Origin: Phoronis australis | Lineage: Eukaryota; Phoronida; Phoronidae | Direction of reading: 5' to 3' | Length of the DNA: 64,000 nt | Assembly: GCA_002633005.1 (NCBI GenBank) | Contig: NMRA01000143.1 | Coordinates: 401,206 to 465,205, forward strand | In this document: one piece after another, positions 38,101 to 50,100 of the stretch | How the letters are laid out: each line of letters starts with the position of its first letter | Position numbering within the stretch: position 1 is the first letter of the stretch | Position numbers and translations under genes: made by a program | Notes under the pieces: generated by a model | Seen by the model: only the letters and a program-made list of their open reading frames with translations | Databases searched by the model: none | Told to the model about the DNA's origin: nothing

Positions 38101-41100
38101 AAAGTCTTATCTCAAAACAGAAATGCCGGTAGAATTTGACAAGGCTGTACGTTCAGGAGGAGAGGAGCAGAGTGGTAACATCCAGCATTACCTGACTCTT
38201 CCATGATGGTCCTGTTCAGTCAGAAATTCACCGACTCTGGGTAGTACGAGTCCGTACTCTGGCACGGGCCTGGCTTTGTGAGGTAGTTTCCTGTATCTCA
38301 AATTTTCAGTGGTGTCTTTGACATAACTCACTCAAGCACAAAGCTGTTGTGATCGGATTTTTTGCAGAATAAACTCTAAAGGAACATGAAGACCCATCGT
38401 CTGCCATTTTGTCTTTTTAAAATGCACTTGCTTCTCTCAAAACCAGTCATTATAAATATCAATTCTTACGCCTTTAATTTTAAAGGCATTTATTGTTTAA
38501 ATTAACCTGATAATGTAAAAGAAGTGAAAGAATACAAGAGGGTTACACGTACATTTTTATGAATCCTCAAGCTTAACCTCAACTGAATCCCTCAGTAGGC
38601 AAAGGTCATCGGGTTCAGTTTTGATACTAGCCGCGTAATAAACCCGGAAAACATCTTGTTTTCATTTGAAAGAGTTTAGACTTGTTTTCTATAACTATTT
38701 AAGGCAGACTTCTTGCCTAAAAGTTTGTTGAAATGGCCGGTCTGTAAACTCTGCTCGTCATTTCCAAACTATGATAATAGACAGTTTTGCAAGACAATTT
38801 TCACTGAAGTACAAAGTTGAGGCAAGATTTTTTATTGCTTAGTCATCAAGACTAACTCTTTAACTGTATGTTCAAAACGTCACATAAATCTACAAGGTGT
38901 TTTATGGCAGTAAAAAGGTCACAAAAATGGCCACTAAAATTAGCCCCAAAAAGTGGTCTATGGATTATCTCCCCTGTCTAGCACAAAACTGTTAGATTTT
39001 AATAAATGACACAGAATTATGCACAGCATACGTTGGTTATTTCAGCCACCAAAATATATCTTTTGATCTATTTTGTATGTTACTCATTTTTGTTGCCGAA
39101 AACATGCGATTTTTGTGACGGCTAATATGCCCAATTGTGCCAATTTGTGTTATCATGCTCCAGCGGCGAAATTAGGGGTCATTGAGTGCACAAAATTTGG
39201 CATTTGGGTTTTTGTTAGGATACCTACCCATGTACAAAAAATGAAGTTGTTCTAAATTTTGACATATAGACTGATTTTTGAAAATCTACTGGTTTTTATA
39301 TGGACTGCCTCTTAAGTCTCTCACCTTGTTTGGCTTCAAACAGTTGTGTCAAAAATGTGTTCATCATATATTTCTAATTTTATTTAATTCGTTTTTTATT
39401 AGGTGTCCCTGCATTTTGCTTATTTTTACCCCATCCAAAGTATTTTGATGATTTAAGCAGTCTAGCATTGGCCTTCTGCTTGTCTCTCGATCTTCACCTT
39501 ATAAATTACATTTGAGCACACTAAGACACTGAAATCAATAAGTAAAGGTGACTTGAAGATGATCAGAATTTGATCCTATTACAAACTGTGTGGTACATCC
39601 TGTCTAAGGGGAGCCTGTACAACAGATAGTCGTAATAACCGTCCGCAAAGGTCAGTTTGTTTTCATGATTGTCTGTCAGATATATAGCACTATTTCTAGA
39701 CATCTATGTGAAGATCACAGGGCATGTAAGTAGCTAGTACTTGTTTGTGTAAGTCTCATGGCCTAGTTTATAATCATGTTAGACAATTATTGTTAATAAT
39801 TCTATTATTTTTTGTGTAATTATTTCGGCAATTGATCACATCTGTAGTAACTGTTAGCCAATTTTGTAATCGTGAAAATTATGTATCTATTATTGGTTGT
39901 TGTGATGGTGGTAATTATTGTTATGAAATATCCAATATTGAACTAGGTGCTTGTAAACCAATATACAGACCTTTGAGTTACTATGTACCTGCAACATAAG
40001 GTCCTTTCCTAGTAATGTTTGTCAACTCGTCAATGTTTTGGGGAGTTGCGGTCAGTATGAACGGTTAGCTCTGCCCCTCCTCTTGGCGACTGCAAAAAAA
40101 TAAAACAGCAAAAGCATGAGGAAATATTGAGTTTATTAATTAACCCCAGTAATTAATATTATATAGCCATAAGAAGATTTGACTATATGTAAAATTTTGG
40201 TTTGTGTGTGCGTTTGGGAGCTCAGACCCGATTTCAAGTGTCCGATTCAGACAACTGGTACAATCGTAACGGTAACTATGGCTAAGTAATTGAAAAGAGG
40301 TTTTTCATGGTCTCGGTGAAAGTATGTTGTGAGTGAAATCAACTTACTCGTAGACCTTGGAGTTGGAGTTCGAACATTTCGAAATGTCGTTGAAAAAGAA
40401 CTGTAGAGCACCGTTTGAAACGTTCGAACTCCAAGGTCTACGAGTAAGTTGATTTCACTCACATTATGGCTAAGTAATGATGCTCCCGGTCGTTTTTCAC
40501 AATATCCCACACGACAGGCAGTGGTACTGTGCACTGCCACAGTCCATTTCCATCGTCTGCTCCACCATGCAATGAAGAAAATTACTTCGTCTTATGAAAG
40601 AGCACAGAACTGAGTGACGATGAGGAAATGGAAGCTGATGGTACGTTGTAAAGCAGGTTCAGAATCAAGAGCGTTTTTAGTGACAACTTGACGAATTGAA
40701 AATGTCGGATTCCATAATGCGGTCTGGGTCTTGGGATTTTGCCACGCAAATTGCAAATTATAAGTGACCTGGTCAAACCAGAGCCATTGAAGGCTAATTA
40801 TTGTTATTTGTTTTCAGATGCAAAAACAAAATTTTCACTTGTGCTGAAACCCCATTCCAACCCCCTCTCTTCATTCGGCACTAATGACGACCCATAGGCT
40901 GCATTTCGTTAAATTCATATGTGAGCAGTTGGGGATGCTTGCTTACTTAGTATCAATTTTTATTAAGCCAGTCTGTAATTTCAGCAATTATTTTTACCTC
41001 AAACTTAAGAATTCCTAGTGGTCTTAGTTTGTGTTATTTGATATGCAGTAGTCATCATTCAAAATGAGAGCATAACTGGTAGTTATTTTTGTGGTAAATA

Positions 41101-44100
41101 TCTGAAAAATTGCCAGTGTTCCAGTAACCATAATTTTGCTCTCATCTTCCCTCAAGACTGTTTCTAGTAATTTGTGCATGATGGTACATTAAATGAGGTC
41201 ATATAAACATTGTCATTATGTTTGCAGTTAGATATTTGCTGTAGAGGATTGGAAGATAATTGCTGTAAAGAATTAAATGTGAGATGACTTTGTACCCAAA
41301 TGTTTCGATGTTGTTTGGTAAGAAAAGTCTTTTCACTTTTAAATGTGTGATTGCATTATGTATGGGGTGGTTCCTATGCCCTTGGAGAAGCTTATGGCAG
41401 TATTTTTGATGTGACGAAATGTGAAATAGGGGACTTTACATAGTGGTGCTCTCTGGAGTAATGAGAGGTTGAAAGTGACTTTCTATTGATTCTGACTCAA
41501 ATTTGGTTCATGAATTAAAAATCAGAGGAATCGATTCCACTGCCAGTCCCTCCCTTTGTGTGACTAGTTTAAGTTCACTAATTTATTAGAGACGTTTCGC
41601 GAAGCCACGTGATAATAATAGTAATACCGGGTCATACATGCCTTTGTTGGCTGTGACTAATCCCAATTGTGTTTGAGTATTTTAGCCGAATACAGAGAGA
41701 TTTGCGTCGCTTTAAACGCGAAACCTGTGGCCCCTTTATCAGATATAATTTTGTGTTGGTGAATTTTTTTACATGCTTAATTTTCATGCATCTATCTGTT
41801 TTAAAGTGCAAATAAATTTCATATTCTAAGATTTGACCATTTCTCGCTGGAGTTCGTAGAAACGACTTTCAGGTAAAAGAAGTTGCATTGACAGAGTGAC
41901 TTTTAAGTTTTTAGTAAACTAGCTGACATGTACTAGGCTCACAGTAACTGAACACCCTGAGCTCAGTTATTTAGTTCACATTTACTTTCACGTTCACGTA
42001 AACATTTAGCTGTAACAAAACCCATTATTGTTACTGTAACGTGAATCGGCACGTGTAGTTAAATATGCGTAATAATTCACAATCACGTTGCTTTGCGAAA
42101 CTTCTCTATTTATCATTTTTACACCAGCTGGTGTTTCGAAATTATCACACTTTATAAGGCGCCGCTACTGGCTTTGTTGGTGGATACTTCTTCGCAGTGG
42201 GAAATGTATGGATGATGATGTCCTTGTTCATCTATTGATCTTTCAAAATGTAATGCCTTTTTCATAAGGCATTTGTACAGCCCACGGAAGAGTAGTGGAA
42301 ATTTGGTGGAATTGCAATAGCAGAAAAGGTGTTAAAACACTGTTTATACCTGTAGGTTGAATTATCTCCTGTCTGCATTACATGGGATCTGTAGGTGGCA
42401 CTTAACGCATGCCCACCAAAGACCTGATCGCCATCTGGTGGGCTAGTGAATTTCAAAATGGCACGGCTATTTCGAAAGGCAGCTCTTTTTACCATCCTTA
42501 TTTTGGCTGATGCTCATTTGTTTTATTTCATCTGTGAAACCAGCTTTATAATGAAATAAATGTTTTGTCCAATTTCGATGTAAAATACCTGCCTACGAAT
42601 GATACAATGTTTGCAACCGTGAGTAAAAAACGAGACAGGTTTTGAAAGTGTTATTTTTGATTTGGAAATGAAAATACTTAATCCAAGTTTTCTTCTGTTG
42701 ATATAATTAGGGTGTACAGTCCTTTGTTAAAGGAGACACAGGCTTCTTACACTATGAGCTTTTTGTGGTGTACAGTCGTTTGCTAAGGGAGACCCAGCCT
42801 TCTTATACCCTGGAGTTATTTCTCTTTCAATAAAGTTCATTTCACTCATTCTGCACATATATCGCACACTGCAAGAGTCCTCGAGTTTGGTGCACAAATG
42901 GGAGCATTATGAAATTGTTTTGTGTCCTCTACATACTGCAAACTAAGCTAATGATAGACTGGGCTTTTCTTTATCGGCTTTTGTGGAACAATTGGACAAA
43001 AAATTTCGCTTCATACCAAGAATTGTACGATGAGAGTTGGCTTACCTCAAAACCCAACTGCTGCCTGGTGGCTTGGTAATTCGCCCAATTATGTTGCACA
43101 CCCAGAAAAGTTAATGAGGAATATAGTATTGCAACATTAAACGTTTTAAGTTGTAAATGTCACATTTCTTGTTCAATTTTCAAAATTCAAAATCCTAATC
43201 ATGTGCTTTTCCTGAACTATTCAGATACGCTTTTAATAAACAAAAATTAAAAAGTATTATTCTTGCCCCCATTATGTTTATGGTAGGTCGCATTATCTAG
43301 AGAATGATAATATCAGCAGCGTGAGTTGATTTAATTAAATTTATTTATTTATTTAGTCAAACTTCTTCAAAAGACTGGGTGACCACTTCAGTGGCCCAGT
43401 CAGAAATGATTACATGAAATAAAATACAGAGAGCTATGTACAATTTGATTGAAAAGATTAATGAAAAAATAAATTATGATAAGCTGAGGCCTACAGTCCC
43501 GAATTGCACAGAAAGTCTTACTGGTATTATTTTTGTTTGAAAACGTGGACATTGAGCCCATTCGTGACGACAGTCCCCAACCGGTTGTAAGTGATAGCAC
43601 CTCTGCAGGCAAAACTTCTTTTACTGCAGTTTTTTTAGGTTTATCTGGCACCAGGCGGCCAGAAACCCTCCTTCTGGTGAGAATCTCTGACTGCTTTGTT
43701 CACCATAAGGTTTAAATGAAAGGCACACCTGCTAACTGGGCTGTATACATAACAATGGCATATGGTGTCTTTGATCTGAACTGGCAGAATCAGGTAGTGT
43801 GCAAACCAGTCAAGTTGCCCAGTCTTGACTGGTTATTGTGTCAGTGTAGGGTTCATTTCATGTTATCCACCCTATTGTATGCTAAATATGTGAAGATTTG
43901 TTGTAAGTCCATCAGTAATAGTTCTTGACATATTCAGCGCACAGTGTGGGATGAAAGTGCTATTTAACTACGGTATGGCAAAGTTTTCAGGGCTTGGAAT
44001 TTTCTACTTTTTAGAGAATTTCCTCCTTTTTGGTTTTGATTCCATCTTATTTGATTTTCAGTTACTCTTTGCTAGTCTCTTTTTATTTTGGTTAAATTTT

Positions 44101-47100
44101 GTAACACAAAAATATTTCTATCATACAAGCCTATTTATTTGTGGAACAATTCATCACCTGGAAATTTTGTTCATTCCAAGCCCTGAACTTTATACTACCG
44201 TAGACGTTCGGGTTAACGTCCTGGGCAGTTAAATTGGCAAACCCAAAAAATCGGGGATGGGCGGTTAACCAAACATGGGCGCTTAAACGTGAAATTTCAA
44301 GAAATTCAGGGTGGGCGGTTAACCGAACATGGGCGCTTTTTACAACAGGCAACCACCCTGGGCGGTTAATATTTATTATTAAGTCGTGATCTAAATCCCC
44401 ACACCACACACGTGATCGGAACGCGTAGCACTTTTCAAAGAGCGTTATCGTCACATCGCCACATGACGAGAAAAATGTCATAACAGCGGATGATCCCAAC
44501 AAAGGTTCTCTTGCCCTCAGATTAGTTATTCACTATTAAATTTACAGAATTGCAGAGTAATAGCCCCATGCCATCCTGCGGTCTTGTTACTTTGCCCTGT
44601 AGAGCGCAGACGACCAGTGACCACACAGCCTCTACTCGGATTGCAACTATTTCAAGATGTGACCTTGCTAAAGTGCGCGCGTGCAAGCTTCACGTGTTGC
44701 AGAGGTCACAGCAGGCATCAAAGTTATGGTTACGGTCTCGTACTAGCTGCCAAGTTCATAGCAGTTTTAAAATTAGTTGTAATAAAAGTTTGAAAAACTT
44801 AATTCAGATTTTTTTGTGTTTGGGATGTTTCTAGTCGTCACTCCGTGACTCAATGACATTTTCAGGGTATGGTTCTGCGAATAGCTGTTTTATCTCGACC
44901 GCCCGGCATTGCTCATTTTGCCCTTGCGCCAAACATGCTCAGCAAAGAAGTAGGCCTAAGACCAGAATCGGGGTTAAGCGGGCCGTGAGCCATTCGTCAA
45001 TCAAGAATATAATTTCGAGCCACGGCATAAACATGTGATAAAATGCCACAAAACAGCGATGTTTAAATTCATTCTGAAACGATCACCTTACCAAACTTCG
45101 TGGTGGAAAAACATCTATTTTTCATGCTAGATGTCCAGATTATCCTATTTATATCACTTGCAATATCACACTGCGGCACTGTTCGGTCCTGCTGTTAGAG
45201 CGCAATGTCTCAGCCGGCTGACAATCGAGACTTGGAAATGCCGTCAAGTAATATAAACGGCCTCTTTCAATATGCATCTCGTTTTTATGGCCAAAGATAG
45301 CGGCGGTATTCAGCACGCACGTAGGGCCTACGTGCGAGTCACGTGTCAATCACATATTGGTGTCAAGGTAACATGCACTCCAAAGTGTGGGAACTTGCGC
45401 GCATGCACCTCTAAAAAGTCACACATCAAAAGAGAATAGCGACAGTCCTAAGTAACAAAAACAGGCGTGACTATTTACTTTCAAGCTGTTGTTACGAAAG
45501 ACCCAGTTCTTTACGATATTCCTCCAGTGCCAATGTTCCCCAAAACTGCGATGTCAAGTCTATTCTGATATTTCCCGGCTCGATGCGCCCTAAGCCCATG
45601 CTCGTAGCTAGCTGCGTGAATCTCCTATCCACTATCGCCAATTTTCAGTCAGTCTACGTCGTAGATATTTCAGACTCGAATGGTAAGAATTTATGTTCAT
45701 GCTGAAACTGATCAATGTATAAACAAAATTATTCTGGATGGCTAAAAGGGGGATGTGGAAACGACAATTCACGTGGAGGCTGACGCAAGAATAGTTTTTA
45801 TGCGCCCACATATTTATATGTAGACGCATTATGCCGTCATCTCCATCCGTCCGTCCGTCTGGGCGGTGTCCGTCCAGCGTCCGCTGCTTTATCTCTAAAA
45901 TCCTTTGACATACCGTAAACGTTCGGGTTAACGCCCATGCTCAGTTAACCGCCCACCCCCTACTTTAGGTGGATTTTCGATTTAACCGCCCACTGCTCGG
46001 TTAAGCGCCCCCCTGCGATTTTTGAAGATTTCCAGTTAAGCGCCCACCTCTCGGTTAAGCGCCCATCCCCGACTTTTAAAGAATGAAGATTTAGNNNNNN
46101 NNNNNNNNNNNNNNNNNNNNNNNNNNNNNNNNNNNNNNNNNNNNNNNNNNNNNNNNNNNNNNNNNNNNNNNNNNNNNNNNNNNNNNNNNNNNNNNNNNNN
46201 NNNNNNNNNNNNNNNNNNNNNNNNNNNNNNNNNNNNNNNNNNNNNNNNNNNNNNNNNNNNNNNNNNNNNNNNNNNNNNNNNNNNNNNNNNNNNNNNNNNN
46301 NNNNNNNNNNNNNNNNNNNNNNNNNNNNNNNNNNNNNNNNNNNNNNNNNNNNNNNNNNNNNNNNNNNNNNNNNNNNNNNNNNNNNNNNNNNNNNNNNNNN
46401 NNNNNNNNNNNNNNNNNNNNNNNNNNNNNNNNNNNNNNNNNNNNNNNNNNNNNNNNNNNNNNNNNNNNNNNNNNNNNNNNNNNNNNNNNNNNNNNNNNNN
46501 NNNNNNNNNNNNNNNNNNNNNNNNNNNNNNNNNNNNNNNNNNNNNNNNNNNNNNNNNNNNNNNNNNNNNNNNNNNNNNNNNNNNNNNNNNNNNNNNNNNN
46601 NNNNNNNNNNNNNNNNNNNNNNNNNNNNNNNNNNNNNNNNNNNNNNNNNNNNNNNNNNNNNNNNNNNNNNNNNNNNNNNNNNNNNNNNNNNNNNNNNNNN
46701 NNNNNNNNNNNNNNNNNNNNNNNNNNNNNNNNNNNNNNNNNNNNNNNNNNNNNNNNNNNNNNNNNNNNNNNNNNNNNNNNNNNNNNNNNNNNNNNNNNNN
46801 NNNNNNNNNNNNNNNNNNNNNNNNNNNNNNNNNNNNNNNNNNNNNNNNNNNNNNNNNNNNNNNNNNNNNNNNNNNNNNNNNNNNNNNNNNNNNNNNNNNN
46901 NNNNNNNNNNNNNNNNNNNNNNNNNNNNNNNNNNNNNNNNNNNNNNNNNNNNNNNNNNNNNNNNNNNNNNNNNNNNNNNNNNNNNNNNNNNNNNNNNNNN
47001 NNNNNNNNNNNNNNNNNNNNNNNNNNACCTCTGTATTTTCATAGGTCTTCAGGTGTATACTTTGTGTTACTTCGTGACTATGAAGGAAAAGTTCCAAGTA

Positions 47101-50100
47101 GAAATTTGTTTCTGGCATTCTAATGCTGTGCTAATCTCGTATGTTGGTAAATTTGTTTTTAATTCTATGTTTCTGCGGTGCTTTAAGCAACTGATGTATA
47201 GGATGTGCTTGTATTATGAAGATCACTCACATTTTGTCCCTAGCCTATTGAGGAGACAATGACCATGCCTTTCCATTTTGCAAAGTACAACATACTACAT
47301 ATATGCCCTCTACTGGCCACTTTATGGTTCCAATAAACAACCCTAGAAGGATACCGTATACGGTGCAATTGTGGGCGAATTTCAACGCTCTGCGTTGCTT
47401 TTGTTGTAATTATATTCATTTTTTTTCGTGTATTGTCATTTCATTTGTCTATATTGTAAATTAAGTTACATTTTCTTGACATAGTCTATTGTGTGTATGG
47501 CATAACAGTGTTCTCGGGTACAAAATTCATGCCTGTACTCCAACATCTATCGACATACTGTGGGGAGCTTTTGTATTAACAAAGTCTTACAATAAATGTA
47601 TTGAACTTGTAAAAAAAGTTTAAAATGTCCCAATTTGCTTAGGACACTTCAAACTGGGTGCATGAGTTTTCAAAATCAACACAAGGAGGACGAACTCGAC
47701 AAAGCGATATAATTCAATCTCGATTCAGTGTGGAGTCAAAACAGGTTGTTCAGCATAATAAAAGCAATTATATCACACACTGTGTCCATTGTTTACAGAA
47801 CCATTGCATGCATTCTCAAGAGGCATCTTCAACATGAGATAATATTGGTATAAACAAAGACAGGAAGTCTGAGGGTGTGTCCTGTACACTGAGTGTTCAA
47901 ATGTCTTGGGATATGCCTTGTGATTGGACGCCCAATCCAGTGTTGGAAAACATTTCACTTGCAAAGGCTCGTTGGAATTCCGATTTGACTGCACTCTTAC
48001 TTTTTTTCCTTGAATTAACAAAGAATTTGGTAATCGAGTGGAGAACATGCAGTTGCCAGGGATTATTTGCTTTAAACCACTCGTCGCCTCAAAGCTCGCA
48101 TTGAGTGTTTTTTGGAAAGAAGGAAGCAATAGTACCTATTGGCTCCTTTTCAGGAACAAAAGTGACTTAAAGAAATTCGCTGATTCGGAAACAGCGCTCA
48201 GGGTGCTTTTTAGGAACATAAAACGAAATTACCGTTGCCCAGGGAGCTTTTTAGGAAATCTTCGGTATTAAAAAGCGACTTAAGCCAGGAGCTAGTGACA
48301 ACGTTGTCGAGGCAAAATGACCAGAACTTTAGTTTCTATAGCTTACTTAAAATTAAAAATTACTCGAAAGTGAAACGAATGTGGATATTTTGTTGTATAA
48401 CCTTGTGAAAGTAGGACTCCGGTTCAAAGTTCACCTGACCATCACTCCGCAACTTTAGCTGCAAAATTACAGAAAGTACCGGCTATGTTTTCACACTTGT
48501 TATGATTTTATGAGAGATTCTTTATTGATTACAAATGTCAGTCTAAAGACTTATCTAGTGTTCAGTGATTCCACACTGGGGCGTCTCACAGATCGCAGGG
48601 TGGGTATAAAACGCAAACTCGTCCCAGTGAACTGTTAGCAGTTAGGTGCACGAACTCGACTCAATCAGCTTTGCTAGCCAGACGAGGTCCTTGTTATGTT
48701 GTTCAAGCCTCATTTTGCCATTTTAAGAATGTTCTATTGTATGGACTTCATGAGCTGTGACATAAACATGTACGGGTACTCTATTATGACAAATATTTTT
48801 GATATCTTACTCCTTGAGCTCTATCCCAGACACTTAGTGCAGTTGCGGGAAACTAGGAGTTTTATTTTACCTTCAGAAATTCTTCTTATGTTCGAAGGCG
48901 AAATCATCACTTGCCAATGAAAAGAAAAAGGTTGTAATTCATGTGCAAAGTGATAGCCCTACTATAGCTGAACGTGCTCGTTTAGTTAATGAGTGCTTGT
49001 CATTAAAATCGATTATTCATGAATATCCTTTAATTGTGTCTGATGGTGTGAATAATTTCACAATTAGGTACGTGTTCTACTTGAAACGGGCATTAAACAT
49101 GTGCGTTTTGTCCTAAGAATCAATTTTTGATTAAGGCCACGAGCCGTTATTAAAATTGCCGTATTTTATTCTTTTCCTTGTTCAGAAGTGAGATCTGGTC
49201 TTGTGAATAACTGACCGATGTTTATGGCTTTACACTCGGTTCAGTAAGGCTTAGGTCACGCTGTAAACTTTAAGGTTTCTGATCAGAAATTGAATACCAG
49301 TGGCGGATTTAGGGGGGAGGGCAAGGGGGCCATGGCACCCCTAAAATTCTAACACATACACACATCCAGGGGGGCCCGAGGGGTGAATAAACAGTGCATA
49401 GACCCTGAACAAAACCCGTTTACCGTTTTTTTTCTTTAGTCAAACGGTCCGCAAACCCAAAAATTCGAGACCCCTTCATCCTACAGTTTAGGCTGGGCAC
49501 GCGTGTCTGCCGAAATTCTGGTTACTCCTGTGCCCTGGCCTCCCCTAACTCAAAATCCTGGATCCGCCCCTGAATACAGCCTAGAACTAGAAAGTTAGTG
49601 TTTGACATAAGAACATGGCTTGTGGACACTTAAAGAACAAGGAAATTCAAGTCTTCTACGCAGTTTGTGTGATAATATAAAGTCACCTTTTGTCAAAAAT
49701 GGCTTGAAATTAATGATGGTGGAAACCATTGTTGATGTAAGTATAAAACATGTTGACTTGTAAATTTTATGGCAGTGTGCCAACGACATCAATTATTGTC
49801 AGAGGGATGGTACTACCACTCCCGGCATTTTGCTCTCATTTCCTGGAAACTTGATTTGTTGGTCTAGTTTGAAGGAGGCGATTTTGACTTGATCTAAACA
49901 TTGTTTTATGGAAGAAAAACGTAAATTCTGAATTACAAGTAATTACGGAGTACAAACATTATGATCAGTCTTCCGTTGCATTAAAAAATAATTACCTATT
50001 TCATTTTTCGGATTTTGTTGGTGACATTCTAATATGCTTTAAATTTTGTTTAAAGATAGCTGAATCATGTTTTTAATGAAGTAAAAATTCCAAACGTTGA

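Noticed and set aside
44131-44502. 123-codon - strand frame (similar frame at 54460-54777)
   Set aside because: It runs through the subterminal repeats of the transposon; the apparent protein repeat (AHVRLTAHP) mirrors the DNA repeat and no transposase motif is present.
45960-47118. Two 360-residue - strand frames
   Set aside because: They consist almost wholly of unresolved N bases in the assembly gap.
47773-48129. 118-codon - strand frame
   Set aside because: No splice context, no recognisable motif, and it overlaps sequence that looks like a small repeat element.
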